Shown here in pieces: positions 45,001 through 56,729 of a stretch of DNA of 64,000 nt. The notes under the pieces were generated by a model. The model saw only the letters and a list, made by a program, of their open reading frames with translations. It searched no databases and had not been told where the DNA came from. The stretch's first letter is position 1; each line of letters starts with the position of its first letter. Position numbers and translations under genes: made by a program. The DNA is taken from assembly GCF_000005505.3 (NCBI RefSeq), contig NC_016133.3, forward strand, positions 58,927,237 to 58,991,236, written 5' to 3'. This DNA is from Brachypodium distachyon. Its lineage: Eukaryota > Streptophyta > Magnoliopsida > Poales > Poaceae.

Positions 45001-47723
45001 TACCAATCCAGTACTCACCTTTGGTCTCTTGAAAGTGCACACAATCGAAATAAATGAAGCATTTTATTAACATTTGACATAAGTATAATTGTTGTCTTAA
45101 TGTGAGTATCTTTCACGGTAGGATGTTTGAGGAATGCTTCCAACGGAGATGGTACAGGACTGCTGCTTGCTACATACTGGTAAACCCTTTGGGCATATAT
45201 TAAATTATGTCCAGTGAATGATAGTTCTGCAAGAATTAATGCTTAAAATGTTTTGTGATTACAGGTCATTGCTAAGCTTGAAGGCCCTGCTGTCAGTCAG
45301 TACTGTGCACTCCGTTTGCTTCAAGTAATTCTTTTGCATTAATCATAAGGTGGTTTTGATCTGTGTGGTTAGCTGTCTCATATGTTCAAGCTCTCACTTC
45401 CGAGTGTTTATTACTTTCCAGGCTACACTTGATGAATCTCTGTATGAGCTTGCTGGGGAGTTGGTATGCTTCTTGTGCTATATCTTGTCTTATTTCCTGT
45501 AATTATATTCTGCGGATGGATAATGGAATGCCCTTAATATTCTTAGGTCCGCTTCTTGCTAAGGTCTGGCAGAGACTTTGAAAATGCCAATGCAGACTCT
45601 GAAAAGCTCTCTCCAAGGTTTATGGGTTATTTTCTATTCCGTTCGCCATATAAGAGACAGTCTTCTGATTTGAAAAGGTACAATTTGTAGTTAACTTGAA
45701 AGGTTATGGTGTTGCTATCAGAATTTCTCATGTGTTATTCCTTGTTTGGACAGCAACTCAACGAAAGAACTTAGCCCACATATTGCCTCTGTTATGAACA
45801 TTCTGGAGAGCCATGCCAGCTATTTGATGTCTGGCAAGGAACTTTCAAAGCTTGTTGCTTTTGTCAAAGGGACTCAATTTGATCTTGTGGTGAGATTCTC
45901 ACCATACATCATTACAACAATCTTATTGATCCAAAGCTACATCTTATCCAAATTTATTGTAACTTCATGCAGGAATATCTTCAGCGAGAAAGGCTGGGAT
46001 CTGCTCGACTGGAGAATTTTGCATCTGCACTTGAACTAATTGGTCAAAAGGTTTTCATTATGAGATCATGAAGATACTTTTTGCTCAATTTATTTGCAAA
46101 TTGTGGAGCCTTTTTATGTTGCTTACCCTTGTAGGAACGGCACCTTGATATTGAAATTTGTTTTCTTTTAGTGTCGCTTACCATTGTAGTTAATTTTTGA
46201 CCAAAAACATTATGAACGGCATCTTGATAATGTATTAATGAAGTGCACACGATAAAAGAATACAAATCTGAGCAAATTGTAGCCGTCTGTTTCATAGATA
46301 CATAGATGCTTTGAGCACATCACTTAACAGTATTGAAATTATGAAAGCAACTAACCGCTGAATGATCTCAAATAGTTCATCTTCTTCTTTTTTTGGTGCA
46401 ATCCCTTGGTTGATTTGCAGTTAATATTTGTTTGTTTCCATCAACTTTTCTTTAAAAGGAACTTATCACTCGTATGTTGATATTCTGATGACAGCTCCAA
46501 ATGGACACACTTCAGAGTCGGCTTGATGCTGAGTTCCTTCTTGCTCATATGTGTTCTGTGAAGTTTAAGGAATGGATCGTGGTGCTAGCGACTTTATTGA
46601 GGCGTGCAGAGGTAATACAAGATGTTATGCTTTGGCATGGTTAACTATTCTTGTGCACAGATTAAAATGTTTGAATATGTTGTACTTTGTTGATCTTGTG
46701 TCTGGCCTTTGCATCTGCACTCGATTTGATAGAGTTCTTTTTTGGCTTTTACCGTGGGCTGAAGAACATTAGCTATGTCTGGTTCTTCACTACTCACACT
46801 AGTATTTACTTGCCCCGCAGCTTGGCATCCTTTTCTTTCATAATGTACTTCTATCCTGAGAAAACGCAAGAAAATTTACGTCTCAATGCATTGATACAAA
46901 AAAAAATAATCTAATTTCTAGTGTAGGCTATGCCTTACAAACACACTCCCAGTCCTAACATGACTGAGCAACAGAAGCAGCCTGTGGCAGGACAAACTGC
47001 TATGTTGCCGTAGCCCAGGTTCGAGCTTCCGCTCTAATGTCCACCCATGAAGAGTGACTACTGACAAGCCAGGCCTTGCTGCGTAAAAAACGCAGGCATT
47101 GCGGTGCTTTAGATCATCCAAGTCATTTCTTCAGGAAAATGGATCCCTGCCTTTTACTAAGATATCATAAAATAATTACAGAGAGTGACCTTATTTTCTT
47201 GAGTCCTTGGGTGTGGCGTGCCACACCCAAGGACTCGAGGAAATAATGACAAATAATGACCTGGAAAAGTATTGAATTGAGTTTTGTATAGAACCATTTT
47301 AGACCATTTTTCGATCACATGTCACTGTTATCAGTGAAAACTAGCAGTTCATTCATTTATTTTGACGTTTTTAGGTTCGGTGGTCTAGAGGTGAATTATT
47401 ATTAGTGTTACACAACCAACTATCCGGTTTAGCAAAAGCACTCATCCTTGCCGCTGTCATACTTCCCTCAGGTTTTGGTGGATCTCTTTCGACATGATCT
47501 GCGGTTGTGGAATGCATACAGCATTACTCTACAGGTGAGCACAGCATAAAAGGTGCTTGTTTTCTCCGGTTTCTGAACTGTTTAAGCATCTCTAACACGT
47601 GTACAAACCACTCTGCAGTCACATGATGTATTCAGGGAGTACCTTGACCTTCTTAGCGCCTTGGAGGACGAGCTTTCGTCTGTCTCCAATCTGACACTGC
47701 AGCAGAACGAGCAATCGTCGTGA
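39092..47723 (+). CDS. RIC1: RIC1, Rab6/Ypt6 guanine-nucleotide exchange factor subunit
   Basis: Family knowledge: RIC1 with RGP1 activates Rab6/Ypt6 at the Golgi for retrograde traffic. 22 exons, 1126 residues: 39092-39340, 39429-39577, 39674-39755, 39883-40298, 40841-41270, 41375-41598, 41918-42113, 42197-42339, 42409-42583, 42689-42742, 42946-43122, 44033-44145, 44384-44566, 45122-45179, 45265-45324, 45422-45463, 45547-45677, 45754-45889, 45973-46050, 46495-46611, 47472-47534, 47619-47723. The N-terminal half is WD40-like (MYMAYGWPQSIPLD start; AVWSPDAKTIAVL; CISWTPDNCAFAVGWKFRGL; WPVQHVVASDDGMYLAVAG). The RIC1 domain covers about 700-950 (LRHLLQRDKHEEALRLANLS, HFSHCLEWLLFTVFD, CFQRRWYRTAACYILVIAKLEGPAVSQYCALRLL). 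The exon 8 acceptor (CAG/CTCTCAACAG) was preferred over an in-frame alternative 35-40 bases upstream, which would add about a dozen residues. Intron 4 holds a Stowaway MITE, intron 20 a hairpin. Confidence 0.94.
40599..40721. mobile_element. Stowaway-type MITE in RIC1 intron 4
   Basis: A 123-bp element between TA dinucleotides (40597-40598, 40722-40723). The left end CTTACTCCGTTCCTAAATA pairs with a right end whose complement begins CTACTTCTGTTCCTAAACAT, a diverged Stowaway terminus. The interior contains ACTTTGTCCTAAGTCAAACT, typical of Triticeae Stowaways. It is older than the copy at 6647, as judged by arm divergence. Confidence 0.85.
47191..47246. repeat. Very tight inverted repeat in RIC1 intron 20
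   Basis: The arms 47201-47217 (GAGTCCTTGGGTGTGGC) and 47220-47236 are perfectly complementary and separated by only GT. Pairing extends outward to 47191 and 47246 with two mismatches (27-base arms). It lies 225 bp upstream of the exon 21 acceptor. It could be a minimal MITE derivative or a replication-slippage palindrome. Confidence 0.85.
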
Positions 47724-48643
47724 TACCCAAGGATAGCAATTTTGGATGGGCAGCAGTTTAAGCTTGCTGCCGATTTAACACACACAGTTAGAAGGAGAGA
47801 AGAAGCGCGCGGAATCATGTGTAAATAGCATTATTTTGGGGGTGTGGGATTTCCCTTAGAGCAACACCTAGAGGCTACGACAGCCTTTCTGTGCAGTGAA
47901 TGAGTTAAATCACCATATTGTTGTATCATTAGTCGCGACAGAGTGGAGTGTGGTGTGGGTTCTTCTTCCCCTTTCTGTAAGTACGCGGTGCGGCGTAACA
48001 ATGTAAAGTATACATATACTGATTATGAGCATCCAGGGAAGTGGATTTTGTTCCTCTGTATCGTGTGCCCGATATGTTGACAAACTTTTTCCTGCTGAAA
48101 GATTGATTTGTTTACAGGAGTATCTATCTATCTTGTGGACTGTCCCACTTGAATGTGCTGTTGCTTAATTTCATGGACACCAATCCTGTGTTTCATGATT
48201 CTGGCTAGGCATGACGACGCCCTGAAGAGCTCGGTGGTCCGCGTGGGGTTCCTTTGTTACTTGCGGCGACCAACTGACAAAGCAAATGATCTCCAGATGC
48301 TTGTGGGCAGATCTGTCTCGCAACTGGGGCTCCTGCAAGTTGTCGCCACATTAAAATTTCCCCGGAATGAGTGAGCCTGGCCATGATGCCGTTTGGGAAG
48401 CTCCTTGTCCTCCCGGCGCAAGCAACCGGTGGAGCCCAGCCGTGCGTGTGGTCGCCGAGAGAGAGAGAGATAGAGCGATGGATGGAAGGAATCTGGCTGG
48501 GCAGAGTGAGGACAAGATCGAATGGCCGGCCGCGAAAACGGCACTTGATTGCCCGAGCAGAGCAGCTGAGCTCGATCGTGTGCTAGAGTATATGTATGTG
48601 TTCAACCAAGGACTAGTGCTCCCGCCGTGCGCCGTTGGTGTAC

Positions 48644-48770
48644 ATGTGCCGCCTTTGATTTTTACCAAGTGTGGCGCCTTTGAATTGCCGACACGCCAAG
48701 GTTTGTGTTTTGTTCCACGACCGGGACCAGACCATACACATCTCGTGCAAATGTGCCGCCTTTGATTTTT
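48644..48770. repeat. 20-bp perfect direct repeats flanking 87 bp
   Basis: ATGTGCCGCCTTTGATTTTT occurs at 48644-48663 and 48751-48770, and a diverged third version (GTGGCGCCTTTGAATTGCC) lies between them. It is either a local duplication or the footprint of a tiny insertion. Confidence 0.85.
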
Positions 48771-49707
48771 GCTCGCTCCTGACTCTTCTGTGGTGTTGTA
48801 GGCGTCAGACATCGCCATCCAATGATTGACGACCATTTTTAGAGAAGCGTACGAAGTGCCTTTTTTGGGCTCATACGAGCTAGTCCCCAAAATGCTCACT
48901 TGTATAGACAGATAGATAGATAGCGACAGCTAGCGAGCACCATCCGTGCTCTCGAGCTTATTTGCATCTGATGTTCTTCTTCTTTTCTCCGAGGGAAATT
49001 AGTTATGTTCACGTACGTGAAAGAGCTAGCTGCATGCATAGTTTGCATGCGATCGAGCCCCACTAAAGCTTAAAATATTAGTTAAACACTTCAATCCCAC
49101 ACTGCATGCATATGCACCTTTTAATAGTACTGGCAATGCTCTAAAATGCATGTAAACCAAGCTTCAAATGGAGAAAAAAAGGCGAGCAATGCTAGCTGTT
49201 TTAGTTTCCAAATCCAAAGAAAGGTAGGAGTATATCTTTAGATCGACGGCGCGGAATATATATAATGAACGACGACAGAAATGCCAAGGGCGGCCGGGAC
49301 AGACGGCTAGCTAGACCGCGCCTTTTTCCTTAATTTGCCGATAGTTCATTCATTTATAATGTTCCCTTTTCTTTCAATGGAACGAAGCAATTCTCTCTCG
49401 ATCTTTCCAGTTTCCGTCGAGACCAAACTGGAAGGATATTCGAGCTATATGCTCGAAAACAATATATTAAATCTGCTGAAGAGGAGAGAATATATTCTCT
49501 ACCTTTATACTCCATTCTGTAAATACGTAACGTGCGTAGCTAGCCCGTGCCCCCATGCATTGATGCATGTCCGGTTCCCAAATAAACTGGCGTCACTCGG
49601 AGCGACACAGCATCCAATTAAGCGCAGTACGCCATGAGATAAGATATACTAGTACTATATATTCTCCATCGGGCCCTCCTGGAACAGGAGCATATATATT
49701 ACTTGCA

Positions 49708-49710
<3 letters not shown>

Positions 49711-49764
<54 letters not shown>
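49711..49764. repeat. (AT)27 microsatellite
   Basis: An uninterrupted AT dinucleotide run of 54 bases in the spacer upstream of the kinase gene. It is probably highly polymorphic and prone to cruciform extrusion. Its exact length in an assembly should be treated with caution. Confidence 0.97.
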
Positions 49765-49766
<2 letters not shown>

Positions 49767-50880
49767 TTGAAATTCGATCCGGTGCATGCCATACTCGTAC
49801 GTCTCGATCTCTGACTATTAATTTAATTATCGTGCGGCATATATATGCGGAGGATATGCACACGTAGGAAAATCATGTGGGTGCATAGCCACAGGGTCCA
49901 GCGTCGGTGGTGTGATCTTGAATGCCGAAAACGATGTCCGGAGATGCCACGGCCGCAGCACTGACAGTGTAAGAGCATGATGCTCTAGTATTAGGGCCGA
50001 TTGAGCCTAGGAGAAATTAACTCCGCAGTGCAGGGCAGGGCAATAGACGATGGAAGGTGCAAGCGTTAATAAATTCTGTGACCGAATGCAAGGATCATAT
50101 ATAGTGGAGTATGCCTGAGGATGGAAATTGATTAAATTCATGGACAAGTGGAGTAAATCTGGCTTGGATGAAGCAGCTGACCGAGCTGAGTTTAGGGACA
50201 GATACATAGCCCTGCCGTGCAGGGAACGACGGCCGATCGCCATCCAATTAACCCCGGACTGGCCTAGCTAGCTAGCAGCTTCTTTCTTTCGTGTCGCGAG
50301 CATACGCACATGCATGCATGTTACTGCTTGGGATAACGAAAGACACTTGCACTTAGGCTAGTCCAGAAAGAGTCCAGCGTCGGCGAATTGATATGATCCC
50401 GGCCGGCCGGATATATAGTGAACAGGAAGATAACTAGGATTTGGGCGTCGGCGGACGAGAAGCTCCGCAGGGCAGATTCAGACGCAGACGCACGAGGCTG
50501 TGTGTGTGCCCGAATGCAAAGGCACGTACGTGAGGACCGGAATGGATTGATGGCAGGGTTGACAAGAGCTGACTATATATACTCTAGGTATCGACGGCCG
50601 TGCAGGCAACGAGTCCCATGTGATATCGGAGGTCCTGGAGAGAGGCATTTGGGATTGGAGTCCACTCGAATCGAATCCTTCTTCTCACCACCACGCACGA
50701 GAGCCGCCGCGTGTCCTCCCGACAGAAAAAGGAAAAAGAAAAAGATTTTTTTTTTTTTGAGCGGGCGGACCGGAAGGCATAGGCAGCCACCACGTACGCG
50801 GAAGCAGAGCACGCACGGCCCACATCCCCCACCTGAAGCCGACGGCGACGGCGACGAGGCATGAGCGCCCGCGCCGACCT

Positions 50881-51810
50881 CTGACTGTTGCGGCGATCCC
50901 GGCCCCCTGGAGCAGGCCGGGGCGAGACCGAATATCCAATCCCTTCCCTTCCCCACCGCAAATCCGGGCCACGGCTCCTCTCCCCTCTCCCGTCCCTCTC
51001 TCTCCGCCCCCAGCCTCCCCCTTTCCCGCCCCCCCTCCATCTCTGAGCGCAACCGCACCGCCGGAGCAGAGTCGGCTGCTCGCCCGCCAGCACCCACAGC
51101 CTACCCCGCCCGGATCGCGCCAGAGGTACGCACCACCAGAATCCTCCCTCTCCAACACGCGCAGACATTTCTTTTTCTGCTTTCATTTTTTTCTTTTTCG
51201 GATTACTATTTTTTTTTTGGAAGTTCGTTCGGTTCGTTCGTTCCTTCTTATCCTCTTCTTTCCGGTCGTTTCGGGTGGGGGGAAACGATTTTCTGTTTTT
51301 TGGTTGCTGAAAATTCGCGGGGGATTCCGTCAGCAGATTTTTTTTTTCTGCTCAGGGGGGCGGGGGAGGATTCTCGGAGCTTCCTTCCTCGAGATTTCAA
51401 TTTGGGATTTGGAGGGGCCAAGCATTCAAAGTTGCCATCTTCACGCATTCTCCCAATTGTGACCCCGTTCCTTCTTCTTGGGAGGGTTTCAAATAATTTT
51501 GTCCCTTCTGTGACGGTGCTCTGATCTGAGGTATCATCGGTGGAAATCCCTTGGAATTGTCCGATTCTGTACCCGAATTCCATGTCGTCGTCTTTGTTTG
51601 TCTGTCTGTTGTTGGAAGGTGGCCAATTTTTGGTGCTATTCTCTCTCAACGAGGTTGTAATTGTTTTCCGTATTAATCTTGCAACAGGAAAGGAAAGGGG
51701 CTAATCAGCGCAGTTGGAAGGAACTGCTGGATTTGGGAATCGTGTGATGCACTCAGCTGTGGCGCCGATCCAGACCAACCCGACCTGATCGCGCCATCTC
51801 CACCACGCAC
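50881..51810 (+). promoter_or_regulatory. 5' leader of the PB1-Raf kinase: leader exon, 562-bp intron, uORF
   Basis: A C-rich leader (about 50.94-51.12 kb) ends at GCCAGAG/GTACGC (donor after 51125). An acceptor GCAACAG/GAAAGG at 51687 makes an intron of 51126-51687. The second leader piece, 51688-51810, contains an upstream ATG at 51747 opening a 13-codon frame that ends at 51788, 22 bases before the main ATG. Leader introns often raise expression in grasses; whether the uORF restrains translation is inference. Confidence 0.65.
51747..51788 (+). other. Upstream ORF (13 codons) in the kinase leader
   Basis: Encodes MHSAVAPIQTNPT and a TGA stop, entirely within the leader exon adjoining the coding start. 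The context at -3/+4 is G/C (GTGTGATGC), so initiation may be moderate. Downstream re-initiation or leaky scanning would be needed for the kinase. Confidence 0.6.
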
Positions 51811-54800
51811 ATGGCGCCCCCTGCTGCCACTGCCACCGCCGCAGGCGGCGGCGGCAGCGGCAACGCCGCCGAGGCTGACGGGGCACCGCGCATGGCCAAG
51901 TTCCTCTGCAGCTTCGGAGGCAGCATCCTGCCCCGCCCGCTCGACGGCCGCCTCCGCTATGTCGGCGGCGATACCAGGATCGTCATGTTGCCGCGCGACA
52001 TACCCTACGCCGACCTGGCCGCGCGGATGCGGGAGCTCTACGAGGAGGCCGACATCATCAAGTACCAGCAGCCCGATGAGGATCTCGATGCGCTGGTCTC
52101 TGTGGTCAACGACGATGACGTGGTGAACATGATGGAGGAGTATGACAAGCTCATTGCTGCTGGAGAGGGGTTCACCCGGCTGAGGGTCTTCTTGTTTTCG
52201 CAGCACTTGGACGATGAGGCCGCGTCTGTGGCTGTGCATTACCATGGGGACGAGCGGGAGACCGAGAGGAGGTATGTCGACGCGCTTAATAGCCTTGGTG
52301 ACATGAGGTCGCCTTCCTCTCCTGTATCGGTGGAGCAGCTTTTTGGGATCGGAGGCAATGACTCAGGGATTCCTGACAGCTTGCGGCATCTGAATGTTCC
52401 TCGTCCATCACATAGTCAGAGGTATGGGGACATGGATTCTCCCTGGAGCCCTGCATATATATCTCCAGGACAGTACGGAGTGCATGATCCAAGGGATTTT
52501 CCCGTTTCACCGTCATCTGCAAGGTTTCAAGTTGGAGCGGAGGATTTTGATGAGAGGATTCCTGATGATTTTGTGAGGCATTCACCAAAATATCGGCATT
52601 ATGAGGCTCAGTCACCGCCGCACGTGGATAACTTGGTCTGGCTTCCACCTGGTGCTGTAGTCCAACAAAATGCGGGCTTCCCAGGCAATCTGGGCCGCTC
52701 CGGCAGTTTCTTGGATGCAAACAGCGTGTACGATATCTCCCGTTCACCGTTCCAGAAGGGTCAAGGTTCAGTCAGTGATCCTCGCTACGTGGATCCCCGC
52801 TGGAGGCCAGTCCAACAACAACACTTTGACCAGTCGGGCATGACAAATGAGTATTCTGCTGCTCACCCTGCTAATAATGCCCGTCCAGATTTTGGCCGCC
52901 CTGGTGAGCAATATGTGGTGCCCCAAGATGTTAGACTGGAAAATGGTGTTTATGTCAAAGAGCAAACAGGTGGTCACCCTCCCGTGTTCTATACCGAATC
53001 ACATTCTCATGATAGAGCTTGGCATGCGCATCCCAACCAAAGTCATCAACGGTATGAGGATCCCAGATTGAATCTGCCCGGTAATGGTAGAGTGATGGAG
53101 CCATACATTGATAGCAACTCCGCTAATTCTGCATTCACAACTGGCAAAGTATATGAAATGCATTCAGCATCACACAGTCGCTCTAGCCATGAGAGTCCCC
53201 ACTATTATCACGGCAGTGGTGAGCATATCAATGATGCCTATCATAACCAACAAGTTGTAAGTAGTGGCTCATATGTCCAGACATCAGGTTTCGATGAATC
53301 TACAGGTCAGCATTACAGTCATTCTTCAACATATGGTGCGGATTCCTTTTACCAAATGCAACAGAATTTGCCACCGCTTCAATCTCTGAGGAGGAGAGCA
53401 AACAGCCCTGTTCATACAGGTTCGCCATATGAATCACCGCACCTTCCGGTTCCAAATGGGAGTATTAACTCCAATTTTGTGAGAAACACTGGTGATGTTA
53501 GTCCAAGGATTCCAGGTGTGCCTGTATACGATCGACTTCCAAACGCATGGCCTACACCCAATGGCAACATACCTTATAGAGTTGTTGGACATGATAGTCC
53601 TGTTGTTGTAGAAAACCCTTCTGCTCTTGTTCCTCGGCCAAATCCAAATACTACTCAGTATGTTCAGCCTTTCTTTGCCCCAGAATCAGTCCAGCAGCAA
53701 CCAGGTGTTCCATTGATTGAGATTTATCCTGAAAGAGCATGTGCTGGGCCCATGCTATCATCGCTTGATGGTAGAGTAGCTGTTCCTGCATTACCCCTCA
53801 CTGATCAATTGTCCACACTGGACATTAACACAACAAAGAAACCTGAAGGACCAGAGGATGAAAGGCATATACAAAATGTGACTGGAACAAAACCTTCACA
53901 TGCTGTGAGTGACCCTAGTACCTTGGTCCACCATGTTGGAGTTGCACATGAAGTTGATCTCAAACAGGGGAAACCCACAGAGCATGAAGCCAGCATGACT
54001 AAAGTACATGAATCTGGGGCTATAGCAATGCAGGAATGTGGGGATATATCAGAGGACAGGTTGAATTTTCTTCCGGAGTTGGTTGCTTCTGTTAAAAAGG
54101 CTGCATTGGAAGAAGCTGAGAAGCCAGCAGAGGCTCAACCAGATGCTCGCCCTGCTGTTTCACCTATTTGTGATGATGACAATGATGGAAAGAAGTTTGA
54201 TGAGGTAACTACTGGTGTATGAAATACTTGAACAAACACATTAAGCACTAAGGTACCTAATTCGTTCCTTCAAATCCTTTCTCTCTCTGCAGATTGCTGA
54301 TGGAGATCAGGACTCTGATGTGCATGGAAGCGGTGACCAGCACAAAAGTTCTGGAATCGAAGCTACAACCGCAGAAGCTGAAGCTTTGTCCAAGGGACTA
54401 CAGGTCTTTTACTGATCTCTTGATTTGTAGTACTCTTTGATTTTAGCTTATGTCCTACTTATACACATTGATGGACCATGCAGACTATAAAAAATGATGA
54501 TCTGGAGGAAATCAGAGAGCTGGGTTCAGGTACTTATGGGGCAGTCTTTCATGGTAAATGGAGGGGATGTGATGTTGCCATCAAAAGAATAAAAGCGAGT
54601 TGCTTTGCTGGAAGGCCATCCGAGAGAGAGCGTTTGGTATGTGTTATTCCCTTGTTAGTTCGTCAACTTAAGGATTGGTAACGCAGCAAAATTCTTCTGA
54701 ACTGTTTCGTGGTCAAAATCTCTGCCCATACTTCGTCTAATACTGAGGTTACTCTTTCATGTTTCATTTTATATGGTGAATAAGTTTATTTTCCGAGTAA

Positions 54801-56729
54801 AATAGTAGTGGAGGCCTTGACTGTATAATATGCACAGAGTTATATGCATGAAAAAAAGGAGAATAATATGAGCATTTTGCCATAGATAGCTGTTATAGAT
54901 TTGTGAATGATCCAGCTTCATAAAGGGAGAAACAAACTTGATCTCTCTCTCCCTCTCTCAACATGATTGTAATGATACATATGTTCACAACTTAAAGTAA
55001 AGTTACTTGGTTACTCACACTTTATGTGGACAATGCCTCAAGTTCTGATTTATCGGATCTTGCAGATAGCGGATTTCTGGAAAGAAGCTCAGATACTGAG
55101 CTCGCTTCATCATCCAAATGTGGTTTCGTTTTATGGTGTAGTTCGTGATGGTCCTGATGGAAGCTTAGCAACTGTCACCGAGTTTATGATCAATGGGTCC
55201 CTCAAACAGTTCTTGAGGAAAAAGGACAGGTATTTCTTGTTTAACCAATGGACAGTTTGATTTCTCATCTTCCAATATCCATATTCTAATATATAGGAAC
55301 TGAGCAGGACAATTGATCGCCGCAAAAGAGTTATATTAGCCATGGATGCTGCATTTGGCATGGAATATTTGCATGGGAAGAATATTGTCCATTTTGATCT
55401 CAAGTGTGAGAACTTACTGGTGAACATGAGGGATCCACAACGACCAATCTGCAAGGTTTGATCCCCACTTGCTCCCCTTGTTATCTCTTTTTCAACATTT
55501 CTTTTTTCAAATCTCACTGGCAGTTGTTCACGTTTGCTCGTATTTCTAAATCAGATTGGTGATCTCGGGCTATCAAAGGTGAAGCAGCATACTCTGGTGT
55601 CTGGTGGTGTTAGAGGAACCTTGCCATGGATGGCGCCAGAGCTTTTGAGTGGGAAAAGCAATATGGTGTCAGACAAGGTAATAATGCTTGGTCTATAAGT
55701 ACCTTTTAGACATTACAAGCTGTTCAATCTGTAAACAGTTTATAGTGTTTTATCTTCCAGTTAAAAGTCAATTGACTTTATTTTGTAGATTGATGTCTAC
55801 TCATTTGGTATTGTGATGTGGGAGCTACTTACTGGCGATGAGCCATATTCTGATATGCGTGCTGCTGAAATTATTGGTAATGTCCAAAGGTTTCTATAGA
55901 AATTATGTTGATTAATATGCTTCAATTTCTGATGATACTGTCCTATTTATTTTTGGTGCATATGTATCAGTTCTCATAACTTTTATGCTTCCGTACTTTC
56001 AAAAAGATACTTGTTGGAAGGTTTTCTTCCTTTTAGAATCTCTTTGTATGTCTTTGTGCAAATTTGAAAAGCCTTTTTTGTGGGAAACCTTGAAAGGCGT
56101 TGAAGGCTGAGCTGATGTAAAATGGTCAGATGTAAAACCTAGGACGTTTGAAATGATAAATACTATACATATTACTTACTAACATTATGCAGTTAAAGAA
56201 ACCAGATGCAGGTAACTCTGTAACTGGTGTTGCATTTGCATGCATTATATTGCCCTACTGATGTAGTAACTGCAGTTTAAATATCCATGTTTCACTAGCT
56301 AATAAAACCACCTATCTGAAGGGAAAGTTTCACAACTTTAACCCCTGTGATAGGATAAAATTGGAGGAATTGTTGCTTGGAAGGGTCAGTGAAAGAAAAT
56401 AATGACTCTGCTATCACCCTACATGTGATGTGCTATGTTTAGTACAGTTTATTGCAAAGAGAGGATATCGCTTGTGCTTATCAATATTAGTCATGCACCT
56501 GTAGAATGCTATTGAATTGTGAGGTTCCATCCTGTGGATTTAATTATCATGCCATTTTGTAGGGGGCATTGTGAACAATTCCCTTCGTCCTCAGATTCCT
56601 TCCTGGTGCGATCCTGAATGGAAATCTTTGATGGAAGGTAGTTGGGCTGGTGAACCAGCTGAAAGACCATCCTTCACTGAAATATCTCAGAGGTTGAGGA
56701 AAATGGCCGCAGCAATGAACGTGAAGTAA
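51811..56729 (+). CDS. PB1-domain Raf-like MAPKKK (plant group B4 type)
   Basis: 8 exons, 1115 residues: 51811-54204, 54293-54403, 54484-54636, 55066-55229, 55308-55455, 55555-55677, 55789-55876, 56563-56729. A PB1 domain lies at about residues 28-132 ([32 protein letters not shown] acidic motif). A long Ser/Pro/His/Tyr-rich disordered region runs to about 830, and the kinase domain covers about 845-1110. Kinase motifs: [13 protein letters not shown] (Gly loop), VAIK Lys near 869, [10 protein letters not shown] (catalytic Asp near 971, Phe where many kinases have Arg), GDLGLSK (DLG for DFG), [30 protein letters not shown]. Known: Arabidopsis B4 Rafs with this architecture phosphorylate subclass I SnRK2 kinases in osmotic stress. 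The large first exon is normal for the family. The exon 5 acceptor (GAGCAG/GACAATT) was chosen over one 10 bases earlier that gives a stop. Confidence 0.95.

Larger units (their letters stand above)
47724..50880. other. RIC1 3' region and long spacer before the kinase gene
   Basis: The first few hundred bases should be the RIC1 3' UTR. Beyond that I find no supportable gene. Overlapping open frames at 48350-48900 and 50420-51190 lack family resemblance, codon consistency or splice support. The stretch contains a 20-bp direct repeat pair (48644-48663, 48751-48770), a (TA)n tract, and frequent GCTAGC and CATGCATG words of the kind seen in grass promoters. Confidence 0.6.

Noticed and set aside
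46940..47110. Possible tRNA or SINE in RIC1 intron 20 (CCCAGGTTCGAGCTTCC resembles a B box)
   Set aside because: No A box at the right distance, no cloverleaf, no flanking duplication.
48351..48899. 182-codon minus-strand frame
   Set aside because: No recognisable motif, several competing frames over the same bases, no splice or promoter support.
50028..50225. Distant inverted similarity (TGCAGGGCAGGGC versus a GCCCTGCCGTGCA arm 160 bp away)
   Set aside because: Only about 14 paired bases with mismatches and a large loop; not convincing as a miRNA precursor.
50418..51186. Frames of 150-200 codons on both strands before the kinase gene
   Set aside because: Low-complexity Gly/Arg or Pro-rich translation of promoter and leader DNA, broken by a predicted leader intron.
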